64,000 nucleotides of DNA from Echiichthys vipera (GCA_963691815.1 OY829654.1:936463-1000462), one strand, 5' to 3'; shown: positions 1 to 11,159, counted from the first letter of the stretch. A program made the numbers and translations. The notes: generated by a model from the sequence alone, not told the origin.

Positions 1-272
1 CATGGTCCCTCCTTCTTTTTTCTACGTCCCAACAGGCGCACAGGAAATGACCTCAGACACGCCGTAGGCCTCGTGCTCGTACACGTGCGCACGCTCGTGC
101 TCGTACACGTGCAAACGTGCTTTACTAAAGCCCACCTCTCCCAAACGGGCCGTGGACGGCAAGCTGGCCCAGTTATGCGCGGAGCGGTTGCACTCACACT
201 GGTCAAAGGAACTAGGCTTGACCCGACAAACCTGTTTTGGCCCGGTGCAGTTGGGACAGTGTGAGTGCGCCC
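1..272 (-). mobile_element. H1 Harbinger-like MITE, copy 1 (cut by window edge)
   Basis: This is the distal half of the H1 element, colinear with 8155-8426. It contains the duplicated CACGTG segment (about 67-118) and the terminal inverted repeat ending GAGTGCGCCC at 272. The rest of the element lies outside the window. Element strand is given here and below as the direction of the Myb-like remnant. Confidence 0.85.
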
Positions 273-866
273 TAGATGACTATACTTCACAGTGAAGCGT
301 AACTGTACGTTACTCTAAGTACAGTTTAACCTGCAAGTATCATCTTGTTCGTCGACAGAATGAGAAAATGCTTTGGACTTGAATTGAATGAAATGAAAAA
401 ATGTTATTGAGCGTGAGACTTCATGAGGTTCATCCAGTTTACAGATGAAGAAGATTGACTGGGTGTGGTGCAGAGGACCTGGATGGGCACCAAATGACTT
501 AGATGATGAATCGTTTTGTTATCCAGAATAGAGGCACTGGATGTTTCCCCTGCAGCAGTGACTCACAGTTCATGGGGTTGCATGTGTGTGTTGCTTTAAA
601 CAAAGGAACCGAACCGACCTTATTTTCATCTGAAGGAGGTTTACGATTCAGGAAGACTCTGAGGAACAGGAAGGTCAACATGGTGTCGTTACACTGGCTG
701 TAGCACTGGATGCATGAACCCTGAGCGTGATCACACAGTGACCGTCACTCGCAGCAGGACAGCAGTCCTCCGGTGCTGACTCACGGCACCTCACAGGGTC
801 GCTCCACAATCTTTCTGTGGGTTTTGTGGTCGTTCTCAAAGGGAAATTCAACATCGACTCACGTTT
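273..866. other. no recognisable feature
   Basis: Ordinary non-coding sequence. The short ORFs here have no recognisable motif. Confidence 0.5.
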
Positions 867-874
867 ATCTAGAG

Positions 875-1078
875 CAGGGGTGTCAAACTGATCCAGTAAA
901 GCTCCACTGTGGCTGCAGGTTTTCATTCTAACCAATCAAAAACACACCTGGTCCAACAAATCAACTGTGTGGAGGTGGTTCAGGTGGTTGAGTGAGTAGA
1001 GTCAGGTGTGTTCTTGCTTGGTTGGACTGAAAACCTGCAGCCACACCGACCCCTTACTGTATCAGTTTGACACATGTG
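875..1078. mobile_element. hAT-type fold-back MITE
   Basis: A 204-bp element with inverted termini of about 50 bp. The left end starts CAGGGGTGTCAAACTG and the right end mirrors it with CAGTTTGACACATGTG. It is flanked by ATCTAGAG (867-874) and ATCTAGAA (1079-1086), an 8-bp target duplication with one mismatch, which is the hAT signature. It has no coding capacity. Confidence 0.8.
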
Positions 1079-1086
1079 ATCTAGAA

Positions 1087-1625
1087 GCATGTTCTGTTAG
1101 CCTAGCTCCCGGGTGGTGGTGCTAACGTTGCTAATTCAGTAAACGTCAGCCAGATGGACGTACGCCCCTCCCCCCAACATCACTTACATGCCCTTTTTTG
1201 GTCAGAGGAAATGAGGCGGAGACTCCCAGAGGCTACGTCTGTTTTCCTACGGTCCAGCGACAGAACCCAGGTTGACTACATGACTGTATAAGTGTTTTTT
1301 ATTGGCCGGTGCATTTTAGCATGCAACTACAAAAAGATCATACTTGAAACTCACTACTACTCACTACTAGTCGTCTTACAAGTCAGTGTTTACAAACCAG
1401 CTCACCAGCAGCTTGTCATATTGCATGGTGCTGAGCATAAACAGTTGAGTCCGTGTTAGACGAGGTTCCTGTCCAGCAAAAATAAATCTGAATGGGCTAG
1501 ATTGGACAAACATGTGATCACATACAAGGAGTTTGACTCATTGCATTGTTCTCAAGGTGCTTTCACAGAATTCGACAACAAAGACAACAAAGCTGGAAAA
1601 AAAGCCTGCATTCATTTTTTATATG
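1087..1625. other. no recognisable feature
   Basis: Unique-looking AT/GC-mixed sequence. Nothing supportable was seen. Confidence 0.5.
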
Positions 1626-1816
1626 ACCGCATCGGCGACAGGACGCCAGTCTATCACAGGACACATAGAGACGAACAGAGACAGACAACCATTCACACCT
1701 ACGGGTGATTTAGAGTCATCAATGAACCCAACACCTGCACGTCTTTGGACTGTGGGAGGAAAGCGGAGAACCCGGAGAAAACCCACGCAGACACGGGGGG
1801 GAGCAACCCTCTTGAC
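1626..1816 (-). mobile_element. tRNA-derived SINE fragment (ATTC-tailed family)
   Basis: It matches the body of the SINE copies at 19319, 28269 and 40011: the CAGTCTATCACAGGACACAT block, then TTTGGACTGTGGGAGGAAA. Both the tRNA-like head and the ATTC tail are missing. Confidence 0.7.
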
Positions 1817-1913
1817 GTGACTATTTATTTATTTATTTATGATTCCTCCCCCCTGCCCTGTATCCCATCCCTCGCCTCCTAACAACGCTTTAGAGATTGG
1901 CTCGATATCTATG

Positions 1914-2062
1914 AGCCTGTGCATGTTCTCATGTGTCCAGGTGGTCGTTAACCCCAAAGCAGTTTCAGTCCAAAGCAACTGGACTTGGTTCTTTGTCAGG
2001 AAGACGTTTCACCTCTGATCCAGGCTGGGACTGGACCAGTTGTTTTTGACTGAAGTTGTTTT
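1914..2062 (-). mobile_element. Penelope-like element 3' fragment
   Basis: It shares the block running from TGTTCTCATGTGTCCAGG to GAAGACGTTTCACCTCTGAT with 32600-33330, 36500-36750 and 56690-56780. At the last site the block lies beside a GIY-YIG coding remnant, and that is the reason for the Penelope assignment. Confidence 0.6.
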
Positions 2063-3290
2063 GGGGAACTCGATATCTATACTTCATCAGCAGTCTCTGG
2101 GGAGGCAACTCCACAAAAGAATTACAGCATCAAACGTTTCAATTCATACAGGGAAACATAATTAACATTGCATCAGATATCAAACATCAGAATTTATGCA
2201 GAAACAATAGATTAAATTTCTTTACAAAGCCCTGTACAGCTCCATCACTCTCAGCCACTCACATCTCTGATTGGTTGATTGTTTCTCCAACAGCAGAAAG
2301 ACGACAAAGAGGTCACCAGGGCGGGAACAGAGACATGGGCCTTGATTCAGAGGTCTGACAAAAGGAGGACGAACGTGAAGAGCCCACAACGATCTTAATC
2401 CTTGCTTCTGAGAACTGATTTGGCAGTGCATCCAACCGCCCTCACAACCGCGAACCATGTGTAACCACCCCAGCCCAGGACCTCCACATCCAGCATCTTC
2501 ACCTGCGAGATCGTCTGACAGCAGACACCTGGATGTGAAGCAACCGTTCGTTTGCATATCCAAATCATTTCTGCACAGGAACCGTCTCAGGGACGCTCAT
2601 TTGCATGCTCGTCATCCTAACCAGAGGTCATCGAACCGACTTGGTTTATCGATGTAATGTTGAACACACAGAGAAGCTATGATGAGATGTTGAGGCTCAT
2701 CGTTGGGTTACTAATCCTCTACCATCACCTCACGTTGCCGCATGATAACACACGGATGTGGACACAATCTCTTGCAGCTGAATGTGGATTTTCTCGCTGC
2801 AGCAAATGACACAACATCAAAAAATGCTATAAAACATTCCTCCAGTTACTCATGAGTGATATCACCAAAACCATACTCATGCTTCTGCTACAGGCAACAC
2901 ATCACTCAGGAGGAAGACTGATCTGAATGTAATGTGAAATATTTCCTGTAGCCCTTGCGTTGTAACTTTAGGAGGGCTGTATTAAAAAGCAGGGTACGCC
3001 TGTTACAGCTCATAGTTTGTGAGCTGGCTGTCTGTGAATGTTTCCTCTTACAGCACTCAAACTGCAGGTTCAGAGCTCCACATGCTAACGTCCCATACGA
3101 GAACAACTCTGATTGGAAACATGTTTTTGGCACCACAATGAAAGAGAGGGAGAGGGCGGGGCTTGGACAAAGCTCACGGAGTGTCACAAATGGACATAAA
3201 TACATAAATTTCATGGCAATCCATCTATTAGATCTTGATATTTGTATGTACAAGTGGAAAATCTGGCCTGATACACTGAAAAAAGTGTCA
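2063..3290. other. no recognisable feature
   Basis: Non-coding. Overlapping short ORFs on both strands show no family motif. Confidence 0.5.
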
Positions 3291-3566
3291 GGGCGCACTC
3301 ACACTGTGCCTCCGCACCGTGCCCAAACAGGTTTCACGGGTACAGAAAAAAGAAGGAGGGACCATGCGCGGACATTTCAAACAATGGCGGTGAAAGGTTC
3401 ACGTTGGTGTGATGCAGAGGTGGAGTGTTTACTGCAGATTTGGTCGATGAAAAGATTCAAAAACAGTCGACAAGACGCACAAAAACTCCGAGGTCTACGG
3501 AAAGATCTGGAAACAAAGCCACGCATCGCCATGACGTCATCAATGCGTGTGACGTGTTACGGCGTA
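3291..3566 (+). mobile_element. H1 MITE, copy 2 (internally deleted, truncated)
   Basis: It starts with the terminus GGGCGCACTCACACTG after a TCA flank. It then jumps from the terminal repeat to the Myb segment (deletion near 3341) and stops at 3566 just after the CRE (TGACGTCA, 3532-3539). The Myb-like ATG is at 3384. Confidence 0.85.
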
Positions 3567-3788
3567 ATACAGTCAGACACTTCAATCTGAGCCTGTAGCG
3601 AAAAAAAAACAAGACTTTTTTGTGGACGTTTATGTTGTCGGTGTTCTTCTGTTTCACTTCAATCCAACAAAAAAAACAACGTGATTGGTTCAGACGCTGC
3701 TCAAACTTCTCCACATTCTCTCTGCCGCACGTTACCAGACTGATCTGAGAGCAGTAGGGAAGCCCACCAGAGTCCAATCCTGCTCCTT

Positions 3789-4100
3789 GGGGCGGCTGTG
3801 GCTTGGTGGCAGAGTGGGTCATCCTCTGTTCGAGAGATTGGTGGTTCGATCCCCATCTCCCCCCGGTCCACATGTCGAAGTGTCCTTGGGCAAGACACTG
3901 AACCCCGAATTGCTCCCCGTGCTGCGCATGGGTGTGTAAATGAGGTGTGAATGGTTGGATTAGATGGTCTGTAGATGTCCACTGCCATCAGTGTGAATGT
4001 CTGTGTGAATGGGTGAATGTGACAGACACTGTGAAGCGCCTTGAGTAGTCAGATGACTAGAAAGGCGCTATATAAGTACAAGTCCATTTTACCATTTACC
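3789..4100 (+). mobile_element. tRNA-derived SINE (GGGCGGCTGTGGC family)
   Basis: The head carries tRNA-like promoter boxes: an A-box-like TGGCTTGGTGGCAGAG and the B box GGTTCGATCCC (3842-3852). The tail reads GCGCTATATAAGTACA and ends CCATTTACC. Relatives lie at 14878 and 26886. It is a pol III type retroposon, not a functional tRNA gene, because the acceptor and anticodon structure is lost. Confidence 0.8.
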
Positions 4101-4289
4101 ACTGTCCTACATGTTTTAGGTTCGTCCCTGCTCTAACATCCCTGAGTCTCATGCTCGTGTCATTAACAAGCAGCTGAAGCTCGTCACTGGTTTGATAATC
4201 ATTAGACTCAGGTGTGTTAGAGCAGGGACGAACCTAAAACATGCAGGGCAGTGGCCCTCCAGGAGAAGGATCGGACACCGCTGCCCTAG
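4099..4289. mobile_element. fold-back MITE, hAT-like
   Basis: Arms 4099-4138 and 4215-4254 are inverted copies about 40 bp long with a few mismatches, sharing GAGCAGGGACGAACCTAAAA. The right side continues to CTGCCCTAG at 4289. The left continuation is missing, apparently lost at the SINE boundary. I saw no clear target duplication. Confidence 0.6.
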
Positions 4290-4322
4290 CATTGAGGCCG
4301 GGCTCACATCTAAATGCAAGTA

Positions 4323-4831
4323 CCGTATTTTCCTCACTATAAGGAGCATAGAACAGACGCTACAGTGGAGGCTGGGGTTACGTTCTGCATCCATTAGATG
4401 GAGCTGCGCTAAAGGGAACGTCAACACAACAGTCAGGGGAGGTCGTCTTGTTGCTTCCTCCACTTCGGCACCATTGACTGGTTCATGTTAAACTCTCTGG
4501 CTGCTGCTCTATTCCCGTGTTCTGCTGCGTGACTAATGGCCTTGAGTGTAAACTCTGCGTCGTAAGCGTGTCTCTTAACAGGAGCCATTTTGGGCTCTTT
4601 ACACAAACACACACATGGAAATGAAACGGCACGCTTCACGCAGTCGTATATCTCAACATGCACCGCGCGTTACTTCTTCTACGGGGGAAAATAGAGTCGG
4701 CGGCTGCTCACCGTAGTTGGAGACCTGTTGTGGCTCAATATTGGTCCATATATAAGGAGCACCGGGTTATAAGGAGCACTGTCGAGACATTTAAAGGTTT
4801 TTAGGTGCGTCTCATAGTGCGGAGAATACGG
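4323..4831 (-). mobile_element. pogo-like (Tigger-type) DNA transposon remnant
   Basis: The termini CCGTATTTTCC...GGAGAATACGG are inverted and flanked by TA dinucleotides (4321-4322 and 4832-4833), as in Tc1/mariner-pogo elements. Repeats of the type TATAAGGAGCA sit inside both ends. The interior holds the start of a transposase (next entry). It lacks the catalytic domain and is non-autonomous. Confidence 0.75.
4433..4588 (-). pseudogene. pogo transposase N-terminus (CENPB/psq-type HTH), truncated
   Basis: About 51 codons run from the ATG at 4588 (MAPVKRHAYDAEF) to a stop at 4433. The spacing of KRHAYDAEF, LKAISHAAEHGNRAAAREF and VPKWRKQQ is that of the first helix-turn-helix of pogo transposases and CENP-B. 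In a complete protein this domain binds the transposon ends. The DDE catalytic domain is gone; the frame stops right after the second recognition region. The 25 codons upstream of this ATG are probably untranslated. Confidence 0.75.
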
Positions 4832-4833
4832 TA

Positions 4834-6057
4834 CTTCTTCTTCTGACACTTTGCTGTTGTTTAACATGACTATAAAACATTATAACTCCATTTGCAGGTC
4901 AGAAAAGCAGAATAGGTCCTCTTTAAATAAACCAAATGTATTCAGATAACGTGCATTTCATAAATTCCTGTTGCAGAAGCAGCACTGCACAGGAATGTGT
5001 CTCCTGGACGGCTGCAGCGCCAACTATCTCCTGGTGAAAGATGGAGCAATAATCACCCGAGAGGCCGTGGGATTCCACTAAAGACACAGGGAGAACCTGC
5101 TTTTACGGCCTCAATCATCAGATTTATACTTTACGGTCTGGGGAGGATTTACTCACAGACCCACATCTGCTCTGAGATGTTGTTAAACAGCAGCGCACAG
5201 GTCATCACTCGCAGCCAGGATCTGGTGGATGTGATGGAGGAGGGCGTGAGGACTGGCGGAGCGGCAGGAGAGACAAAGGTACAGAAGACAGGATCTGTTT
5301 TACGTCCAAATGCTAAGCTGCCGAACAGGTCAACGCGATTATTCTAGAAAGACGCGTCTGACGGTAAACAGAGCCTACACCGCTGCTCTAAATGCTGCAT
5401 TATGTAAATCCTCAGTGAATGCCTTCACACTGAATTCATGTAGCTATTTTAAACAAGGTTAATCTACTGGTAGAGGGATTTAATGGGGATATTAATCTGT
5501 CAGCATCGGCCTACACATGCACCCGTAATTCTGCTGTTTGGAGCCTGTTAATAGTCACTAAAGGTTCCTCAATAGCGTTTAAGATGATGAAATCCTTCAG
5601 CGCCCACTGAATAATGAAGCAATAGGTGGATCAGGAGGCTGTTTTTGGCAAATAACACTGGAGATAATAAAATAATAATCAAATAATAGCACTGTAATAA
5701 ATCCCCTGTATACTCCCACCACAAACATTCAGACAAATCAAAGTCGTTATTCAGAATATTATTATTTTTACCTTCTGTTAACTTTTAAATTTCACTCTTC
5801 AGTCACTTCTCAATGTTGTTTCAACACAATATGACGTTAATATTAAAGGTTGAATGTGTGGAACGAGCAGAAAAGCTCAATCTAGTGTCTCCAGATCGTC
5901 GTCTCAACAACAAAAAAGAAGTCCAGCAGTGGGGTTGCCAGGTTGGTCAGACCCGGCCCAGTAGCTCCAGGAGACCAGAGTCTGTTTGAGCCTGTTTGAA
6001 CCCGTCCCCTCCAGAAAACCACAGCATCAAAACAAGGATTAGAGGAGTTTCACTGAC
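4834..6057. other. no recognisable feature
   Basis: AT-rich non-coding DNA. No motif or repeat was recognised. Confidence 0.5.
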
Positions 6058-6110
6058 AGTTAGCGTTAGCCGTTAGCCATTAGCGTTAGCCATTAGCCGT
6101 TAGCACAAGC
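6058..6110. repeat. short GTTAGC/ATTAGC tandem array
   Basis: Imperfect repeats of GTTAGC-CGTTAGC-CATTAGC units. Similar units recur at 6350-6385. Confidence 0.7.
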
Positions 6111-6116
6111 CGTGGG

Positions 6117-6340
6117 TCCTTTTGTCTCTTTCTCTGATCGTTTTTGGTCGTTTGTAGTCACAATGTGTTTGTTTTTTTCCGTTTTGTGTTGATTTTTTAG
6201 TGATTTGGTCTCTTTGTCGTCATTGTGTGGATATTTTGTAGCAATTTTGGGTCATTTTACATCTATTTTAGTAATTTTGCATCTCGTTTTGGATATTTTG
6301 TGGTAATTTTGTGTCCTTTTGTCTCTTTCTCTGATCTTTT
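6117..6340. repeat. degenerate 21-bp satellite remnant
   Basis: Repeated TTTTGTCTCTTT / TTTTGTGGTAATTTTG units look like a decayed, inverted copy of the 21-bp repeat that is intact at 40756-41340, and are related to 9820-10482. Confidence 0.5.
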
Positions 6341-6541
6341 TCGGAGACCGTTAGCTAGCTTTAGCCGTTAGCATTAGCCGTTCCAGCTAAGTGCAGATGA
6401 AAGTGATGTTAGCCTCAAGGAGCAGCGTAGCCATGTGGGCGTGCGTTTGAATGGCGTTCCTCTCCTTTCTCTCAGTCCATGGAGTGAATGCTCGGCCTAT
6501 AGTGACTCTGGTTGTTGCCCGTCTCCGCTCACTCAGCTGCT

Positions 6542-6903
6542 GGGACAAAGAACGCTCCCCTTCACTGAGGCTCCCAAGCAGCTGCACGATTGGCTAACTC
6601 CATTTCACCCAGTGCCAGCCTACAGTAGCTGCACCCAACAACAGACAACCCTGGCAACCAGCCTACAGTAGCTGCACTACAAATGTCTTTGCCGCTAGCA
6701 TTTAGCTAATTATTGTTAGCAAGTGGGCAGTAGGGCAATAAAGTCGTGGTCGTGCTTGACGCTACATTAGGATATATTTACATGGGACAAAGAACGCCCC
6801 CTTCACTGAGGCTCCCAAGCAGCTGCAGGATTGGCTAACTCCATTTCACCCAGTGCCAGCCTACAGTAGCTGCACCCAACAACAGTCAACCCTAGCAACC
6901 AGC
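6542..6903. repeat. local direct duplication (about 120 bp, twice)
   Basis: 6542-6662 and 6784-6903 are near-identical direct copies, from GGGACAAAGAACGC to CAACCAGC, separated by about 121 bp. The CCTACAGTAGCTGCAC part appears a third time at 6662-6677. Confidence 0.85.
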
Positions 6904-7829
6904 AACGCCCAACGCAACAATGGAAACAGAACGGGACAGAAAGTCACTGTCAAACCCCTCAAAAATGTTTTAAATATGAATTCAGACTCAATATATTTGT
7001 TTATGGAAAAGCAACACTTGCATACTTTCAGGTGTCCGTCTGTTGCATTGTGAAGTTTGGGCGCTCAGGGCCACCGTAACTTCCTGTCCCTTAAACATTC
7101 GAATGAGTGAAAGTGGGCCCGGAGCTTTAATCGCAGCATCGACTCAGAACAGAACAAATCTATAAAGCTGCAGATTCCCAGTCTTCACCAGGAGCACAGC
7201 AAACTGCTTCCACATGTGCTTTTTCCATATCCCGCTGCTATTCTGGAATTTCGTTTATGTACATTGTCAAACTTCTCACACTGTGAGAATAAAGGCATAA
7301 AAGCAATTAGGGGCCAGGGGGGGAAAGCAGAGACGAGGGGGAGGACAGCGCAGGGCTGGAGGGGCTGGAGGGGCTGGAGGGGCTGGATGTGCGGTGCCAG
7401 GTCCTGGTGGGATTTGGGGATATGGTGATCGTTTGTGTGTGTGTTGGGGGGGGGCGGGGGGATCCCCAGGACAGAGCCTTGATCTAGGTTTCTATTCACA
7501 CGGGAAGAAGGGCGATCTCGGGGCTGCATCCTGCTCTGGAGGATCCTTTGGACCAACAGCTCGGGGCTTGGATCCATCTGACGCCAAGTCTCATCTCCAG
7601 CCACCGTGCCCCCGACATCCCACAGGGGTCCTGAGAACACACAAACACAGGAAAGAGGCGTCGCACTCTCGGGTCCATCCCACACCGCCCACTGTGTGTC
7701 TTTAGATGTATGGGGAAAATGTGAAATGTGAATGTAATAGTAAAAGAATGATTGCTCTGTTATTTATTATTATCATAGGACATGCTGTCTAATATGTATT
7801 TGATATGAAAGGAGACATGTTTTAGCTTA
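6904..7829. other. no gene; contains a 10-bp minisatellite
   Basis: At about 7343-7386 the unit GGGCTGGAGG is repeated four to five times. The rest is unassigned. The overlapping ORFs look like chance open frames in GC-rich DNA. Confidence 0.5.
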
Positions 7830-8426
7830 GAGCGCCCTCCCACTGTGCCTCCGTGCCGTGCCCCGTGCTTTAGGGTCCTTGTCCCCCCCTCCAGGCCCGT
7901 TTGTACTCACACTACCTGGGCCTCGGAGAATGCTTCTTGCTGCCTATACGTCATCACGCCGTAACACGTCACACGCATTGATGACGTCATGGCGATGCGT
8001 GGCTTTGTTTCCAGATCTTTCCGTAGACCTCGGAGTTTTTGTGCGTCTTGTCGACTGTTTTTGAATCTTTTCATCGACCAAATCTGCAGTAAACACTCCA
8101 CCTCCGCATCACACCAACGTGAACCTTTCACCGCCATTGTTTGAAATGTCCGCGCATGGTCCCTCCTTCTTTTTTCTACGTCCCAACAGGCGCACAGGAA
8201 ATGACCTCAGAACCGCCGTAGGCCTCGTGCTCGTACACGTGCGCACGCTCGTGCTCGTACACGTGCAAACGTGCTTTACTAAAGCCCACCTCTCCCAAAC
8301 GGGCCGTGGACGGCAAGCGTGCCGCTCCTAGACGTGGTACGGTTGCACTCACACTGGTCAAAGGAACCAGACTTTAGCCGTGAAACGTGCTGGGGCACGG
8401 GACGGAGGCACAGTGGGAGGGCGCCC
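7830..8426 (-). mobile_element. H1 MITE, copy 3 (full length, 597 bp)
   Basis: A complete copy with long inverted ends: the left GAGCGCCCTCCCACTGTGCC is mirrored by the right end GGAGGGCGCCC. Flanks are TTA (7827-7829) and TAA (8427-8429). From the left it holds an ACGTCA half site, the perfect CRE TGACGTCA (7982-7989), the Myb-like remnant on the minus strand (ATG at 8137) and the 24-bp tandem duplication with two CACGTG motifs. There is no transposase. Confidence 0.9.
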
Positions 8427-9291
8427 TAAGAATAAAAGTATACTGAAACTTTACACGGACAGAGATTCATTTATAGTTGCACTTCGAGTCCACACATGGC
8501 GTCTGCACTTGGACCTTTGAGTGTCCAGGGCTCTTCTCTCTCTGCAGTCCCACTTCGTGTTTTGTGGAAACACAAATCAAAGTGAGAGCGTTCCTGGAGC
8601 AGCTCTGTTGCTGGGCGGGTTAGCCTTAGTTTCTGTTCCCTGCATAACTGCGAGCTGCGGTCTGGCAAACATTAGTGCCAATTCCATCATTGCCCCCTAC
8701 AGAACGTATTCCCCCGTCTCCTGTTTGCTTCCTTGAAGTTGCGTCACAGGCATTACCTCACTGCGCAGCAAAGCCTAGTCTAAACACACTCACTGTGATG
8801 TTGCCATAACAATGTGTTCCACTGGCTCTCGGCTCTGCAGCGCGGCGCGTCCAGCTCAGAGGCAGTCCATCATTCATAGAGCTGTAATGTGTCTCACCCG
8901 AGAGGCGGCAGGTCTCCGCGCTGCCCGCCCCACCGTTGCTGCGATGACGACGGATTGTTTTTCACGAGGAGAGCCAGGGAGGAGAATGCATTCACCAGAT
9001 GTGCTGTATTAAACAGACAAATGGAGCATGGGAAAGCTCTTTATAAAAATAATAACAAGCAATTTAAAAAGAAATAACTTCAGGGCTCAGGAGGAAGAAA
9101 GCATCGGCTCTGAGCTTATTGAGGTTCTGGTTCAGTTTGTAGATCCATAACGAGGAGAGCTGAGTTTCTAAGAGGAAGTCGAGGCAAAGGAAACATTACA
9201 GGTCTTTGTTTCTATCCAAAGTCTTTTTAACACACTGCACAGACAACAAGGGCGCTCAGACACTACAAACACATAGACGTGAAGTCCCCAC
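8427..9291. other. no recognisable feature
   Basis: Unassigned single-copy-looking sequence. Confidence 0.5.
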
Positions 9292-9562
9292 TGTCATGAA
9301 CGCACAGAGATAACACACAACGGGTGGACCCAAGGCAGACACGGACACGAAGTCAAAGTACAAACAACAGTTTAATGGTACTAACAAACAACAAAAAAAC
9401 TACAGGGAAAAACAGGAAGATACAACGAGACGGTCGAGGAAACAGGAACACGGGAAACTACGGAGAAACAGAAACAAACACGATTACATGAACTCAGCGA
9501 CGGGAGCGTGATACCACAACGATGTAGGTACGATACAATAGGTTCAGTTCAGTCAAGGTGGA

Positions 9563-9599
9563 TAGATCCCGGATAAGCGGCTGAAGATGAGATGAGATA
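9563..9599 (+). mobile_element. RTE-like LINE 3' tail, extremely truncated
   Basis: ATCCCGGATAAGCGGCTGAA followed by GATGAGATGAGAT matches the last bases of the RTE-like copies, for example the complement of 30285-30320. Only the tail remains. Confidence 0.6.
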
Positions 9600-9819
9600 A
9601 CAGACTGGGGCATAGATTTGCTTACTCGCTGCTTCTCAATCCAGAATTTTAGGCCGTATTGGAGACAGTTCTGATACTGATGTCATTATGGAAACGACTC
9701 TAGCTAAAATCAATCAATCATCAACACAGCCTGATTTCTATTTATTTAGTCAGGCAATATTTTTGCTAGCTCTGTTGTTTACTTACCCGTCCACTCAGAA
9801 AAGTATAAAAAACACCACA

Positions 9820-10482
9820 AAAAGATGCAAAATGACTAAAAATAGATGCAAAACCACCATAAAAAGATGCAAAATGACTAAAAATCGATGCAAAACCACC
9901 ACAAAAAGATGCAAAATGACTAAAAATAGATGCAAAACCACCACAAAAAGATGCTAAATGACTAAAAATAGATGCAAAACCACCTCAAAAAGATGCAAAA
10001 TGACTAAAAATAGATGCAAAACCACCACAAAAAGATGCAAAATGACTAAAAATAGATGCAAAACCACCACAAAAAGATGCAAAATGACTTAAAATAGATG
10101 CATAACCACCACAAAAAGATGCAAAATGACTAAAAATAGATGCAAAACCACCACAAAAAGATGCAAAATGACTAAAAATAGATGCAAAACCACCACAAAA
10201 AGATGCAAAATGACTAAAAATAGATGCAAAACCATCACAAAAAGATGCAAAATGACTAAAGAAAGATGCAAAACCACCTCAAAAAGATGCAAAATGACTA
10301 AAAATAGATGCAAAACCAGCACAAAAAGATGCTAAATGACTAAAAAAAAGATGCAAAACCACCACAAAAAGATGCAAAATGACTAAAAAAAGATGCAAAA
10401 CCAGCACAAAAAGATGCTAAATGACTAAAAATAGATGCAAAACCACCACAAAAAGATGCAAAATGACTAAAAAAAGATGCTA
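9820..10482. repeat. 42-bp satellite array
   Basis: About 15 units of a 42-bp repeat, each made of two related 21-bp halves: AAAAAGATGCAAAATGACT and AAAAATAGATGCAAAACCAC. Because 42 is a multiple of three, all frames stay open for long distances. The apparent Lys/Thr/Cys-rich and Leu/Val-rich peptides here are artefacts. Confidence 0.95.
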
Positions 10483-10752
10483 GATAAACTCAGCGACGAG
10501 AAGCGTGATACCACAACGAGAAAGGAAACGCCGGTCTGGGGAGGATAGTTACCAACGAAGGGATACAGCGGTCCGGCGCTGCATGCCTGTCAGCTCAGGG
10601 TATAAGTACTGATCCAGGTGATCAGCGTAACAGGCTGCAGTTCGGGGGGAACGCCTGCCGGACCTAGGGGACAGAAGACACACACCTGCAGGGAAACACA
10701 GACAGAGGGAGGAAGAGAGGAGGGACTGACAGAACCCAGTCTTGACACCGAC

Positions 10753-11159
10753 ACCCATATCGGATATAATTTGGTTCCCAAATGGAAAGATACTGTTTTT
10801 GATTCACTGTTGTTCATCTATTTTCTTACTCTTAAGGCCTTTACACATGATCCGCAGTAAAAACTCTTCTCGCCGGCCGTTCCATTCATTTCCTATGGAG
10901 GAGGCGGTGTTCTATTACGCAAAGTCCAAGTCAGGTCTCAAGTAACAATTGTGTGCGACTCGAGTCTGAGTCTCAAACTCGAGTCCCCATCGATGCTGTT
11001 AGGAGCTATGGATGGTGCTTGTTGATTGTCCCTCATGGGCGGCTTACCCACTCCTGACGCTGACCTCTGGTGGTGCTGAGGGAACATGGTCCTGTGGGTC
11101 TCTTACCAGGACTCCAGCCCGTGCTGCTCCATGGCTGGCCCCTGTTTACTGGCAGCAAC
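10753..11159. other. no recognisable feature
   Basis: At 10926-10985 there are degenerate AAGTC / GACTCGAGTC repeats, possibly the edge of an unidentified transposon. Confidence 0.4.

Larger units (their letters stand above)
9292..10747. mobile_element. TG...CA-ended LTR-like element with internal satellite
   Basis: It begins TGTCATGAAC and ends GTCTTGACA. Flanks CCCAC (9287-9291) and CCGAC (10748-10752) fit a 5-bp target duplication with one mismatch. Its ends match the compact 290-bp copy at 47907-48196, which has a perfect 5-bp duplication. TG...CA ends with 5-bp duplications suggest a solo LTR or LTR-derived element. The middle is swollen by a satellite and a small RTE tail. No coding region is present. 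Confidence 0.6.

Noticed and set aside
2955..3590. 211-aa plus-strand ORF
   Set aside because: It runs from anonymous sequence into H1 copy 2; its recognisable part is only the H1 Myb frame, and no splice or start evidence supports a gene.
3789..3860. Functional tRNA gene
   Set aside because: A and B boxes are present, but there is no acceptor stem or anticodon arm, and the unit continues into a 310-bp SINE body repeated elsewhere.
7907..8137. A conserved 76-aa host protein family encoded in many tandem-like copies
   Set aside because: The copies lie inside H1 elements with terminal repeats, and the frame breaks the Myb domain at shared positions, so it is transposon debris.
9688..10335. 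Lys/Cys-rich and Leu/Val-rich ORFs
   Set aside because: Same cause: the 42-bp satellite keeps frames open.
9820..10482. CRISPR-like regularly spaced repeats
   Set aside because: It is a contiguous satellite with no unique spacers and no cas genes, in a eukaryotic context.
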